This document shows positions 33,690 through 42,464 of a stretch of 64,000 nt of DNA, in pieces. The stretch's first letter is position 1. The number at the start of each line of letters is the position of its first letter. The stretch spans positions 124,001-188,000 of the forward strand of contig NZ_JAAXLK010000001.1 in NCBI RefSeq assembly GCF_012641185.1. Reading direction: 5' to 3'. Made by a program: the position numbers and the translations under genes. This DNA is from Levilactobacillus tujiorum. GTDB taxonomy: Bacteria; Bacillota; Bacilli; Lactobacillales; Lactobacillaceae. The notes beneath the pieces were generated by a model that saw only the letters and a program-made list of their open reading frames with translations, did no database searches and was not told the DNA's origin.

Positions 33690-34343
33690 ATGACAAAAAA
33701 AGTAATGATTTTAGCAGCGAATGGCCAAATCGCAAGAATTGTTGAACAGCGGATTTTAACAGAGGACCGCTTTGCTGATGTATCGCTGACCCTCTTCCTC
33801 AGAGATGCTGAGCGGTTAGCTGATTTACAATCCAATCCGCGGGTGACATTGGTGGAAGGAGATATTACTGATCCAGAGGCCGTGCGTGCTGCGATGGCTG
33901 ACCAAGACTTAGTATTTGTCGCCGTGGTCGATCATGACCGGCAAAATCGGTTGACGAAGAATGTTATTGCGGGAATGCAGGCCAATCAAGTATCCCGCGT
34001 GATCTTTACGAATGTTTTAGGCCTGTATGATGAAGTCGGTGGTGAATTCGGCCGCTGGAACCTTGAGATGATCGGTGATGGCATGGTACCAGCGCGAAAG
34101 TCCGATGAGCTATTGGCTGATTCAGGATTAGATTACACGACGTTACGGTTGCCGTGGCTCAATGATCGGGCCATCAAATATACCGTCACGACCCGCAATC
34201 AGCCATATGATGGTGTTTCGGGGTCCCGCCAAAGTATCGCAGATGTTGTGTTAGCCATTATTGCTGACCCAAGTAAGTACAGTCGTGATAGTATTGGGAT
34301 AGCAGATCCTGATACTGAGGGGCAAACCCGACCAGTCTATTAA
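33690..34343 (+). CDS. NAD(P)H-binding atypical SDR, paralogue A
   Basis: 217 residues. KVMILAANGQIARIVEQRIL is an NAD(P)-binding motif of the atypical SDR / NmrA-like group. VTLVEGDITDPEAVRAAM carries the Asp that contacts the cofactor. It lacks a classic YxxxK, as is usual for this group, whose members reduce flavin or quinone-like molecules or sense NADPH. It is homologous throughout to the 36599 and 40513 proteins (end motif 'SRxSIADxV'). It starts 2 bases after the flavodoxin stop codon, so it is translationally linked to it. Confidence 0.85.
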   Translation: MTKKVMILAANGQIARIVEQRILTEDRFADVSLTLFLRDAERLADLQSNPRVTLVEGDITDPEAVRAAMADQDLVFVAVVDHDRQNRLTKNVIAGMQANQVSRVIFTNVLGLYDEVGGEFGRWNLEMIGDGMVPARKSDELLADSGLDYTTLRLPWLNDRAIKYTVTTRNQPYDGVSGSRQSIADVVLAIIADPSKYSRDSIGIADPDTEGQTRPVY

Positions 34344-34364
34344 TTTGTTAGGGAGTGAAACGAA

Positions 34365-34811
34365 ATGAATATTAAAGAAGCTAGTGAAAAAACGGGGGTA
34401 TCCTCTGCCGCCATTCGCTACTATGAAAAGGAATCCTTGATTCCGCCAATCGATCGAACTGAGGTAGGTAATCGGGATATTGATACCCGGATTATCCGGC
34501 GAATTAAGTTTGTCACGCAGATGCGGGCAGCCGGCATGAGTATTGAAAATTTACGGCGCTACATTGAGCTCTTCGATGCGCAGGAAGACAATACCAAAGA
34601 ACAAAAAGCATTGTTGCAGGAACAGTTAGCAGTAATGGAAGAAAAGCGAGATGACCTGCAAGCCGCAATTGACCATTTGAACTATAAGCTCAACCATTTC
34701 TATGATCATATGCAGGAAACGGAAGAGGAGCTGCGCGAGTTGGAAAAGCAACATGCAGCGAAGGTTGATCGTGAAAGCGATGCGAAAAATGATGAGACGG
34801 ATATTCACTGA
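34365..34811 (+). CDS. MerR-family regulator of the redox cluster
   Basis: 148 residues. The HTH is MNIKEASEKTGVSSAAIRYYEKESLIPP; a long dimer coiled coil follows from about 75 to 130 (Glu/Lys/Gln rich). No Cys ligands are present, so it resembles AdhR-type regulators that respond to aldehydes or other electrophiles rather than to metals. It is the third gene of the operon behind MerR-type promoter 1, and it is the best candidate for binding the five dyad-bearing promoters at 33038-40478, including its own. Confidence 0.88.
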   Translation: MNIKEASEKTGVSSAAIRYYEKESLIPPIDRTEVGNRDIDTRIIRRIKFVTQMRAAGMSIENLRRYIELFDAQEDNTKEQKALLQEQLAVMEEKRDDLQAAIDHLNYKLNHFYDHMQETEEELRELEKQHAAKVDRESDAKNDETDIH

Positions 34812-34878
34812 GTCGTTAACAGTTATAGCGTGTAACCGTTGTGTTTGAAAAGAACTTCCGTCATTATAAGGATGAATG

Positions 34879-34911
34879 CAAAGGGAGATCAGACTTGCTG
34901 ATCTCCCTTTG
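34879..34911 (+). terminator. Perfect hairpin after merR
   Basis: AAAGGGAGATCAG pairs with CTGATCTCCCTTT over a 5-base loop. No T-run follows, so it may stabilise the message or attenuate transcription rather than simply end it. Confidence 0.55.
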
Positions 34912-34943
34912 GGTCTTCAGTAAACAAATTGGAGGATAACAGA

Positions 34944-36524
34944 ATGGCGTTTTTTGTATCGACCTTTATTTTGTTAGTGACCGTTGCAATGGCGAATCTA
35001 TTGGCGCAGTGGGTGCCAATTTCAAAGAATTATTTAGCATTAGGTGCGGGGATTGTCGTTGCCTTAATGCCTAGTCTAAATCAGTTAGTTTTACCTTTTG
35101 AAAATGACATCTTCATGATGTTAATTTTAGCGCCACTCTTGTTCTTTGAGGGTCAAGTAACGCCGATGGTTAAGGTTGGCAAGGGGATTCCCAGTATTCT
35201 CGGCACGGCCTTTATTTTGGCGATTGTGTCCGCAATAGTTGTCACAGTGGGCGTTCATCAGGGATTTGCGGTAGGTCTACCATTGGCGTTAGTCATGGTC
35301 GCTATCAGCACGCCAACGGATGCGACGGCATTCGAGTCGGTCATTACTGGCCGTAAAATCAGCCAGCGGTTGGGCGACCAGTTAAAGATGGAATCATTGT
35401 TCAATGATGCGACTGGTTTAATCCTCTTACAGGCGGGACTAATCTGGGTTAAGACCAGTGAATTTTCATTCGGACAGAATTTAGTCAAGCTCTTAGTATC
35501 AGCTTTGGGCGGTGCTTTTGTGGGCGGTATTTTGGCGGTAGCATTTATGCTCTTCCGGCAAGCGCTCGTCCGTACGGAAGGAAATGTCATTTCGTCACAA
35601 ACCCTGGTTTATTTACTAACGCCGATCATTATTTATTTGGTGGCCGAGCGGCTAGATGTTTCGGGAATTATTGCGGTCGTTGTGGCGGGCCTCATTCACA
35701 ATGGGGAAGCAAATAGTAGTCGGTTCACGGCACCCCGGCAAATGTATCTGGGGACGCAGCTCATGAATTTTAGTTCTGAAATTCTAAATGGTGGCGTTTT
35801 TGTCATCTTGGGAATTAGTCTGGAACGGATTGTCCAGAGTCAGCATCAGCAAATGTTCCAATCGTTGGATTGGTTGTGGCTTGGCTTAATGATATACGGT
35901 GGCTTACTCATCTGTCGGTTAGTCTACGCTTATGGTTTTGCCATGAAACGTCAGTGGCTAAACAGCTGGGTCTTTGCTTTGGGTGGCGTCCATGGGACAG
36001 TCACGCTGGCCATGACCTTCTCAATTGCTGGCATGGTGTCAACGTTCTGGTTTCGTCAAGTGATTTTAGTGGAAACGGTTGTGATTGTGCTGAGTATGCT
36101 GGTTCCAACAATATTATTTAGATGGTTGCTGCCTCAAGATGGGGATGCGCTGGTCAAAGATGAAATTCTGGCGCGAATTCGACAAGAAATGACGGCCGTT
36201 GGGATTCAGCGTGTTCAGGAATTGGATTTACCGGCAGCGGTTAAGCGGTTAGTCGTTTATGATCTGCAAGACCAGACTAAGACGAATCCGTTACGCTCGT
36301 ATTTACGGCGATGGCGAGGAATTATCAGTCACCGTGAAGCCATTAACTTTTTGCAAAGTCGTGACCAACGTTGGGCAATGATGCAAGCATTTGCCAGTGA
36401 AAGGGCGTTTTTAACTGAGCAAGCCCGACAGCATGTCGTGGACGTGGCCTTACTACATGACGTTTACACCGAGGTCTTGATGTCTGAAGCCTTGGTGGTT
36501 GATCCGTATAGTCGGATGGTCTAA
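34944..36524 (+). CDS. Na+/H+ antiporter, CPA1 type
   Basis: 526 residues, about 12 membrane helices in the first 400, then a soluble tail of some 120. LILAPLLFFEGQV, ISTPTDATAFESV and LFNDATGLILLQAG match CPA1 exchangers; the N-D pair in FNDATG lies in the ion site. It would exchange Na+ or K+ for H+ across the cell membrane and so help pH or salt balance. The ATG at 34944 follows GGAGG by 8 bases. It sits inside the redox cluster but lacks the MerR-type promoter; it may be read through from the hairpin upstream. Confidence 0.88.
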   Translation: MAFFVSTFILLVTVAMANLLAQWVPISKNYLALGAGIVVALMPSLNQLVLPFENDIFMMLILAPLLFFEGQVTPMVKVGKGIPSILGTAFILAIVSAIVVTVGVHQGFAVGLPLALVMVAISTPTDATAFESVITGRKISQRLGDQLKMESLFNDATGLILLQAGLIWVKTSEFSFGQNLVKLLVSALGGAFVGGILAVAFMLFRQALVRTEGNVISSQTLVYLLTPIIIYLVAERLDVSGIIAVVVAGLIHNGEANSSRFTAPRQMYLGTQLMNFSSEILNGGVFVILGISLERIVQSQHQQMFQSLDWLWLGLMIYGGLLICRLVYAYGFAMKRQWLNSWVFALGGVHGTVTLAMTFSIAGMVSTFWFRQVILVETVVIVLSMLVPTILFRWLLPQDGDALVKDEILARIRQEMTAVGIQRVQELDLPAAVKRLVVYDLQDQTKTNPLRSYLRRWRGIISHREAINFLQSRDQRWAMMQAFASERAFLTEQARQHVVDVALLHDVYTEVLMSEALVVDPYSRMV

Positions 36525-36536
36525 CGCATTTTATGC

Positions 36537-36567
36537 TTGCCTTCGAGTCTACTCTAAGGTTTAGACT
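36537..36567 (+). promoter_or_regulatory. MerR-type promoter 2
   Basis: TTGCCT and TAGACT are exactly 19 bases apart, with CCTTCGAGTCTACTCTAAGG as a more diverged dyad in the spacer. It is upstream of the NAD(P)H-binding gene at 36599. Confidence 0.7.
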
Positions 36568-36598
36568 CAGATTTAGATAATTTAAGGAGGGTCTTATT

Positions 36599-37234
36599 TT
36601 GAAAATTCTAATTCTTGGTGCCCACGGGCAAATTGCCCAGTTGGTCCGTGCGCGGTTATTGACGGAAACTGATGCGGCGTTAACCCTCTATCTGCGGCGA
36701 GCTAGTCGCTTGCAGGATGTGACGGCTGCGCGTGAAACGGTGGTCGAGGGTGATGTCAATGACTACGCCACGCTGAAGGCCGCGATGGCCGGTCAGGATT
36801 TAGTATTGGCCGATCTCGGTGGTCGCTTTGAACCCATGGCCCAGAACATTGTTCGCGCTATGGAAGAGACGGGTGTTCAACGGTTGATCTACATCACGGG
36901 GTTGGGGCTGTATCATGAATTGCCCGCTAAATTTGATGCTTGGTTGGAAGCATCCATCGGCCACGACGTGATGGAAGACACCCGGCGCGCCGCTAAGTTA
37001 ATCGAAACATCACCGTTGAATTACACGATTATTCGGGCTGGCTATATGACGAATAACGATGAAGTCGATTATGAGCTGACGGAGAAAGGGGAAACCTTTA
37101 AGGGAACGACGATTTCCCGAAAGAGTATTGCCGATCTTATCGTCGGGATTGTGAAGCAGCCAACGTCTCATAGTCGGAGTAGTTTAGGCATTGCCAAAGC
37201 CGGAACGGATGGTGACACCCCCGTTTACCGGTGA
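36599..37234 (+). CDS. NAD(P)H-binding atypical SDR, paralogue B
   Basis: 211 residues from TTG, with AAGGAGGG 10 bases upstream. ILILGAHGQIAQLVRARLL is the nucleotide-binding loop and VVEGDVNDYATLKAAMAGQDLV the following conserved block; RLIYITGLGLYHELPAKF and FKGTTISRKSIADLI match paralogues A and C. It is probably a cytosolic NADPH-dependent reductase of a quinone- or flavin-like compound; the substrate is unknown. It is a single gene between MerR-type promoter 2 and a terminator. Confidence 0.85.
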   Translation: MKILILGAHGQIAQLVRARLLTETDAALTLYLRRASRLQDVTAARETVVEGDVNDYATLKAAMAGQDLVLADLGGRFEPMAQNIVRAMEETGVQRLIYITGLGLYHELPAKFDAWLEASIGHDVMEDTRRAAKLIETSPLNYTIIRAGYMTNNDEVDYELTEKGETFKGTTISRKSIADLIVGIVKQPTSHSRSSLGIAKAGTDGDTPVYR

Positions 37235-37241
37235 TCAATCA

Positions 37242-37277
37242 GCACTTGTGCCCAAGATGGCCAAGTGTTTTTATTTT
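37242..37277 (+). terminator. Rho-independent terminator
   Basis: CACTTG pairs with CAAGTG (with CC/GG extension inside), followed by a T-rich run. Confidence 0.65.
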
Positions 37278-37288
37278 GGAAAAAGAGC

Positions 37289-37319
37289 TTGCCTTAAAGT
37301 CCACTTCAAGGTCTAAACT
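37289..37319 (+). promoter_or_regulatory. MerR-type promoter 3
   Basis: TTGCCT and TAAACT are exactly 19 bases apart, with CCTTAAAGTCCACTTCAAGG in the spacer. It is upstream of the flavodoxin-dehydrogenase pair. Confidence 0.75.
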
Positions 37320-37355
37320 GGGTCTAATGAGGCAAATAGTGATGGAGGGATTTAG

Positions 37356-37838
37356 ATGGCAGAAAATGTCTTAATCGTGGCTTACTCGTGGTCTGGCCAT
37401 ACGGCGCAATTGGCGACGGCGATCCAACGGGCGACTGGCGCAGATCGACTGGATTTAACCGTGGCGGCAGGAACGTTTCCGAACGACATGTATGCGACCG
37501 CCGATGTTGCGAATCAACAGCTAGCAAGTGACCAGCTACCAACGCTAACCAGTGAGTGGCCGCGACTAGATCAGTATCAGTTGCTGTTAATCGGTGGGCC
37601 GGTATGGTCAGCTAAGGTCGCGACGCCAGTGCGGTCATTCTTGCAGCAATTGCAGGGGTATCGCGGTACGGTGGCGCCATTCTATACGGATGCGGGCACA
37701 CCGGGTGAGTATGAGGCTGATTTTGCGAAGTTAGTCCCGAATTTACCGGTCGCTACTGGCTTAGGTGTCGCGGCTAGTGAGCTGGCACAGGCGGATCAAG
37801 CGGTGGCCAAGTGGTGGCAGAAATTATCGAATAAGTAG
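37356..37838 (+). CDS. Flavodoxin-like protein
   Basis: 160 residues, flavodoxin_4 type. LIVAYSWSGHTAQLATAI near residue 6 is the phosphate-binding loop, and LLLIGGPVWSAKVATPVRSFL and PFYTDAGTPGEYEADF are the flavin loops. It is shorter than the 33106 protein, with no N-terminal extension. It overlaps the next frame at the stop codon and shares MerR-type promoter 3 with the zinc dehydrogenase, suggesting that the two act together in a reduction step. Confidence 0.83.
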   Translation: MAENVLIVAYSWSGHTAQLATAIQRATGADRLDLTVAAGTFPNDMYATADVANQQLASDQLPTLTSEWPRLDQYQLLLIGGPVWSAKVATPVRSFLQQLQGYRGTVAPFYTDAGTPGEYEADFAKLVPNLPVATGLGVAASELAQADQAVAKWWQKLSNK

Positions 37839-37852
37839 TGGAGGTTAATGAA

Positions 37853-38896
37853 ATGAAAACAGCAGTCTTTGTTGAACCAGGAAAAGTTGAAGCACAAGAA
37901 TTACCTAAACCAACGGTCAAGAACTCAACGGATGCCGTGTTAAAGATTGTCCGTGCCTGTGTTTGTGGTTCCGATCTGTGGTGGTACCGTGGCATTAATG
38001 ATCGGCAGAAGAATACGCCAGTGGGGCACGAAGCCATTGGGATTGTCGAAAGTGTGGGTAGTGCCGTCACCAATGTGAAACCGGGTGACTTTGTGATTGC
38101 GCCGTTTACTCACGGCTGCGGTCACTGTGCGGCTTGCTTGGCAGGTTTTGATGGGAATTGTGAAAACGCGCGGACCGATGATGAGATTGTTGGCTACCAA
38201 GGCGAATACTTACGATTTAAGAACGCTGACTGGGCGCTGGTTAAGGTTCCCGGCCAACCTAGTGACTACTCAGATGCACAACTCAATGACCTGTTGACAT
38301 TGGCTGACGTCATGGCAACGGGTTACCACGCAGCGGCAACTGCTGAAGTCAAGGACGGTGATACGGTGGTCGTCATGGGTGACGGCGCTGTGGGCCTTTG
38401 CGGCGTCATCGCAGCTAAACTTCGTGGTGCTAAACGAATTATTGCCATGAGTCGGCATGCGGATCGTCAGGCTTTAGCCAAAGAATTTGGCGCCACGGAT
38501 ATCGTAGCTGAGCGTGGCGATGAAGCGGTTCAACGCGTGATGGACTTGACTGACGGTGCGGGTGCCGACGCTGTGTTGGAATGTGTTGGTACGGCTCAGT
38601 CTGTGGACACGGCCGTTAAAGTTGCCCGGGCTGGTGCGGTCGTCGGCCGAGTCGGTGTTCCTCAGAAGGCGGAAATGAATACGAACCAGCTCTTCTGGAA
38701 GAATATTGGCCTACGCGGCGGCATTGCCTCAGTGACGACTTATGATCGCGACGTGCTATTGGCGGCCGTTTTAAAGGGTGACATTCACCCCGGGAAGGTG
38801 TTCACGCAGCGATTTGATTTGGACCATGTGGCAGATGCTTACGCCGCCATGGATCAGCGGAAAGCGATCAAGTCACTACTCGTGATTGATCGGTAA
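37853..38896 (+). CDS. Zinc-dependent alcohol dehydrogenase family protein
   Basis: 347 residues, MDR superfamily. Catalytic zinc ligands: Cys38 in CVCGSDLW and His59-Glu60 in PVGHEAIG. The structural zinc site has Cys89, Cys92, Cys95 and Cys103 (GCGHCAACLAGFDGNC). The Rossmann motif VVVMGDGAVGLCGVIAAKL is near residue 165. It would oxidise an alcohol or reduce an aldehyde with NAD(P). GGAGG is 8 bases before the ATG at 37853; the longer in-frame start overlaps that site. It is co-transcribed with the flavodoxin. Confidence 0.88.
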   Translation: MKTAVFVEPGKVEAQELPKPTVKNSTDAVLKIVRACVCGSDLWWYRGINDRQKNTPVGHEAIGIVESVGSAVTNVKPGDFVIAPFTHGCGHCAACLAGFDGNCENARTDDEIVGYQGEYLRFKNADWALVKVPGQPSDYSDAQLNDLLTLADVMATGYHAAATAEVKDGDTVVVMGDGAVGLCGVIAAKLRGAKRIIAMSRHADRQALAKEFGATDIVAERGDEAVQRVMDLTDGAGADAVLECVGTAQSVDTAVKVARAGAVVGRVGVPQKAEMNTNQLFWKNIGLRGGIASVTTYDRDVLLAAVLKGDIHPGKVFTQRFDLDHVADAYAAMDQRKAIKSLLVIDR

Positions 38897-38918
38897 CATT
38901 TAAGATTGAAAGATAACT

Positions 38919-38952
38919 GGGGATGTTTGCGTGAGGTGAACATCCTCTTTTA
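38919..38952 (+). terminator. Rho-independent terminator
   Basis: GGATGTT pairs with AACATCC, followed by a T-rich run. Confidence 0.7.
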
Positions 38953-39014
38953 TTATTAATAACTAATGCCCGTCTAATAACTAACAAGTATTTTTAAAAA
39001 GTGAAAAATAAGTC

Positions 39015-39045
39015 TTGCCTTGAAGTACAGATGAAGGTCTAAACT
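39015..39045 (+). promoter_or_regulatory. MerR-type promoter 4
   Basis: TTGCCT and TAAACT are exactly 19 bases apart, with CCTTGAAGTACAGATGAAGG in the spacer. It is upstream of the MFS transporter. Confidence 0.75.
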
Positions 39046-39080
39046 CCTAATCATTCACTTGAAGAACGAGAGGTAATGAC

Positions 39081-40421
39081 ATGGCACAACGAAAAAGGTT
39101 TGATTGGATTCTGTTGGTTATTCTAATGAGCTACTTTATGATTCTCCTGGATAATTCAATTATCTTTACGGGAACCGTTAAGATTGCGCATGACTTGGCA
39201 CTTAACCAGGCGACACTTTCCTGGGTTAGCAGTGCGTATTCACTAACTTTTGGTGGTTTCCTATTGTTGGGCGGTCGTGCTGGAGATCTATTTGGTCGGC
39301 GGCGCGTCTTTCAATTGGGATTGATAATCTTTGGTTTAGGGTCATTGCTAGTTGGACTGGCAGTTAATGCCCCCATGATTATCGCAGCACGAGCTTTTCA
39401 AGGGATTGGGTCAGCCATTTTAGCACCGACAACCCTGGCAATTTTGATGGACACCTATGAAGGGGCCGAACGTGTCAAAGCGATTGCTTACTATGGCGCC
39501 ATGGCCGGGATTGGTGCTAGTGTTAGTCTGGTCATTGGTGGCGTCTTTGCTAGTCTATTGACTTGGCGCGTGGGATTCTTCATGAACGTGCCGATTAGTA
39601 TCTGGATGTTTTATCTGGCCGCTAAACATTTACGGTTGGATCATGGCCAGGGCGGCCGCCTGGATTGGTGGGGGACGCTTAGCTCCTTGGTGGGGATGAG
39701 TGCCTTAGTTTACAGCATTATTGGGAATCAGGCGCGGCTACTTGCCTTGGTAGTGGCCGTGATTAGCTTGGCAGGGTTTATTTATCAAGAACGTCGGACA
39801 GCCCAACCCATCATGCCACTCCGACTATTTGTTGATCGCGAACGAATCGGCGCTTATATTGGCCGTTTTCTGTATTTAGGCGCCATGATGGGCTTTTGGT
39901 TTATCACACCGCAACTGATGCAGAATCAATTAGGCTTTAGTGCGTTGATGGCAGGGGTGGCCTTCTTCCCATTGACCATCGTTAACTTTATCGTAGCGTT
40001 ACAGGTGGCAAGACTGACTGCCAAATGGGGCAATGGTGGCTTGCTGGTAGCGGGCATTGCGTTAACCGCAGTGGGGATGTTGTGGTTAAGCGGGTTCACC
40101 TCGTCTGTTGGCTACTGGTGGGGGATTGCTGCGCCCATGGTCGTGATTGGAATCGGCCAGGGATTCTCGTTAAGTCCCTTTACCGCAGCCGGCGTAGCGC
40201 ATACCCAAGGAGCCGACGCGGGTGCTGCCTCTGGCGTGGTTAACGTCATGCATCAGATTGGGGGGTCAGTTGGCCTGTCGATTCTGGTGACGACCCAAGA
40301 TCTATTTGGTGGTCACGTTGAAGGCTTTCAGCACGCAATATTAGTTGGAGCAGGTTTACTGCTGGTCGCGCTGATTGCCGCTGTCGTGCTGATCGTACCG
40401 GGTGAGCGGCGGTCAAAATAA
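39081..40421 (+). CDS. MFS efflux transporter, DHA2-like
   Basis: 446 residues with 12 to 14 membrane helices. MSYFMILLDNSIIFTGTVKIAHDL and LGGRAGDLFGRRRVFQLGLI (the MFS motif A, here GRAGDLFGRRR) are diagnostic; GAMAGIGASVSLVIGGVF matches motif C of proton antiporters. It would export a toxic compound, possibly the one sensed by the MerR regulator, since its promoter carries the same dyad. It is a single gene; the next MerR-type promoter lies 26 bases after its stop codon. Confidence 0.86.
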   Translation: MAQRKRFDWILLVILMSYFMILLDNSIIFTGTVKIAHDLALNQATLSWVSSAYSLTFGGFLLLGGRAGDLFGRRRVFQLGLIIFGLGSLLVGLAVNAPMIIAARAFQGIGSAILAPTTLAILMDTYEGAERVKAIAYYGAMAGIGASVSLVIGGVFASLLTWRVGFFMNVPISIWMFYLAAKHLRLDHGQGGRLDWWGTLSSLVGMSALVYSIIGNQARLLALVVAVISLAGFIYQERRTAQPIMPLRLFVDRERIGAYIGRFLYLGAMMGFWFITPQLMQNQLGFSALMAGVAFFPLTIVNFIVALQVARLTAKWGNGGLLVAGIALTAVGMLWLSGFTSSVGYWWGIAAPMVVIGIGQGFSLSPFTAAGVAHTQGADAGAASGVVNVMHQIGGSVGLSILVTTQDLFGGHVEGFQHAILVGAGLLLVALIAAVVLIVPGERRSK

Positions 40422-40447
40422 AAAAGTAGATTAATTTTAAATAAACC

Positions 40448-40478
40448 TTGCCTTGAAGTTACTGCAAGGGGCTATACT
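40448..40478 (+). promoter_or_regulatory. MerR-type promoter 5
   Basis: TTGCCT and TATACT are exactly 19 bases apart, with CCTTGAAGTTACTGCAAGG in the spacer. It is upstream of paralogue C. Confidence 0.75.
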
Positions 40479-40512
40479 AACGGTATTCAAAAATGAACGG
40501 AGGAAATGAATC

Positions 40513-41115
40513 ATGACAAACGTTTTAATTATTGGTGCAACGGGGTCAGTCGGCAGTGTGACGCGGCAATATTTCTTGGATCACACGGATGATCAGCTGA
40601 CTTTAATGGCCCGGAACACGGACCGTTTAGGCCGTTTATCCGATCGTGAACAGGCAATTGCTGGCAGTGTGACCGATGAAGCGACGTTGCAAACGGCATT
40701 GCGTGGGCAAGACGTGGTTTTCGCAGCGTTGAGTGGAAACTTATCTGGTATGGCGAAGAGCCTGGTAGCTGCCATGGACGTGGCGGGCGTACAACGCCTC
40801 TTGTTTATCGCCTCGATGGGAATTTATAACGAAATTCCAGCAAGTCTGGGTGCCAGTGGTAACCTGCGCAACAATCCCATGTTACAAGGTTATCGTGCGG
40901 CCGCTGATGTCGTTGAGGCGTCTGATCTCAACTACACCGTGATTCGTCCGGGCTGGTTTGACAATGGCAGTGACACGGATTACCAAGTGACCAAGAAGGG
41001 GGAACCTTTTGGTGGTCATGACGTTTCACGCCAGAGTATTGCGGATCTCGTGGTCCGCTTGGCTCACGATGAGACGTTGGGTTCTCGTGATAGTTTGGGC
41101 ATTAACCGGAAATAA
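40513..41115 (+). CDS. NAD(P)H-binding atypical SDR, paralogue C
   Basis: 200 residues. VLIIGATGSVGSVTRQYFL is the GxTGxxG nucleotide loop; IAGSVTDEATLQTALRGQDVV, RLLFIASMGIYNEIP and GHDVSRQSIADLVVRL align with paralogues A and B. It is probably an NADPH-dependent reductase in the same electrophile or quinone response. CGGAGGA precedes the ATG. It is followed 35 bases later by a SnoaL-like gene on the same strand, likely in one transcript. Confidence 0.85.
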   Translation: MTNVLIIGATGSVGSVTRQYFLDHTDDQLTLMARNTDRLGRLSDREQAIAGSVTDEATLQTALRGQDVVFAALSGNLSGMAKSLVAAMDVAGVQRLLFIASMGIYNEIPASLGASGNLRNNPMLQGYRAAADVVEASDLNYTVIRPGWFDNGSDTDYQVTKKGEPFGGHDVSRQSIADLVVRLAHDETLGSRDSLGINRK

Positions 41116-41150
41116 TGAGGCGTTTGATGTTCTGAAAGGAAGTCCGATGA

Positions 41151-41513
41151 ATGAACGATGAAATTTTAAACTTGTATCGTGCCTTCAATACGGCGATGGC
41201 AGCAGACGATACCGTGACGTTGGATCAGCTGTTGGCACCAACCTTTACGTTGACGCATATGACGGGCTATGTTCAGCCCCGCGCCGAGTGGTTACGTGAA
41301 ATCAAACAAGGCACGATGCGCTATTTCTCATCGGTGGAAGATCATGTGACGATGGAAGCGACGGCGGATGGCTGGCAAGTCACCGGGCAAAACCGCGTTG
41401 TGGCCAGCATTCACGGAAGCCGGCAACATGAATGGCCGTTGAACACGGTGATGACGGTCAGCAAGGTTGAGGGTAAGTGGCAAATCGTGGCGGCCGTCGT
41501 GACGACTTATTGA
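41151..41513 (+). CDS. SnoaL/NTF2-like protein
   Basis: 120 residues with the alpha+beta NTF2-like pattern: ILNLYRAFNTAMAADDTVTLDQLLAPTFTLTHMTG, then strands ending TVMTVSKVEGKWQIVAAVVTTY. Such proteins bind small hydrophobic molecules or act as polyketide-cyclase-like or isomerase enzymes; the function here is unknown. Homologues often lie beside NAD(P)H-binding proteins in lactobacilli, as here. AAAGGAAG is about 9 bases before the ATG. It is likely transcribed from MerR-type promoter 5. Confidence 0.75.
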   Translation: MNDEILNLYRAFNTAMAADDTVTLDQLLAPTFTLTHMTGYVQPRAEWLREIKQGTMRYFSSVEDHVTMEATADGWQVTGQNRVVASIHGSRQHEWPLNTVMTVSKVEGKWQIVAAVVTTY

Positions 41514-41591
41514 GCATCCCGTTAGAGACCGCATGTATTTGTATGCTTAAACGCTAATCTTAAAGAGGTTTTATAAAGGAGAATGGAGCAA

Positions 41592-42464
41592 ATGAACGAA
41601 ACAAGCATTCCTAATTTTAAACTTAACGATGGTCAGGAAATTCCTTCATTTGGATTTGGCACATTTCAGATTCCAGCCGATGGGTCAACCTATCAGGCGG
41701 TTAAGAAAGCGTTGGCGGCCGGTTACCGGCATATTGATACAGCTGTTGCCTATTTCAATGAGCAAGAAGTTGGTCAGGCGATTCGTGACAGCGGCCTTGC
41801 TCGTGATGAGGTTTGGGTCACATCAAAGCTTTGGCTACAAGACTATGCGTATCAAGATGCCCAAAAAGCGATTGACAACTCGTTACGGAAACTAGGACTA
41901 GATTATCTTGACTTGTATTTGCTTCACCAACCTTATGGTAAAGTTACCGAGGCTTGGCAAGCACTGGAAGAAGCCAAGACAGTAGGCAAGATTCGTTCGA
42001 TTGGTGTGTCGAACATGACGCCTAAGATTTGGCAACAGGTCATTCCCAGTTTTGATACGGTACCGGCAGTCAATCAGGTTGAATTTAACCCCTATTTTCA
42101 GCAACATGAGTTACGGAAGCTGATGGCAGCAGATGGTGTGACTTTGGAAGCATGGGCCCCGCTTGGACAGGGAAATACGGCTTTATTGAAAGAACCTGCC
42201 ATTTTGCGCATAGCCGAAAAGTATGGTAAGGACGCTGGGCAGGTCATTCTACGCTTTGAGCATCAAGAGGGAATTATCGTCTTTCCTAAGTCGGTGCATG
42301 AGTCCCGAATTAAAAGCAATCAAGAGATTTTTGACTTTGAATTAACCTCGGATGAGATGGATCAATTGCGATTGCTTGATACAGGAAAAGGCCGCCATAA
42401 TCCTGATGCACCAGGCATTGAAGAGCAGCTGTTAGGTGCATTTGATGTCCACGCACAGGATTAG
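41592..42464 (+). CDS. Aldo/keto reductase (2,5-diketogluconate reductase type)
   Basis: 290 residues. GYRHIDTAVAYFNEQEVG holds catalytic Asp and Tyr, VWVTSKLW the Lys and DLYLLHQPYG the His; the cofactor end is IVFPKSVHESRIKSNQEIFDF. It would reduce aldehydes or ketones with NADPH. The ATG at 41592 is favoured because AAGGAG is 10 bases before it but only 1 base before the ATG at 41583. It is the last gene of the redox cluster, with no MerR-type dyad directly before it. Confidence 0.88.
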   Translation: MNETSIPNFKLNDGQEIPSFGFGTFQIPADGSTYQAVKKALAAGYRHIDTAVAYFNEQEVGQAIRDSGLARDEVWVTSKLWLQDYAYQDAQKAIDNSLRKLGLDYLDLYLLHQPYGKVTEAWQALEEAKTVGKIRSIGVSNMTPKIWQQVIPSFDTVPAVNQVEFNPYFQQHELRKLMAADGVTLEAWAPLGQGNTALLKEPAILRIAEKYGKDAGQVILRFEHQEGIIVFPKSVHESRIKSNQEIFDFELTSDEMDQLRLLDTGKGRHNPDAPGIEEQLLGAFDVHAQD

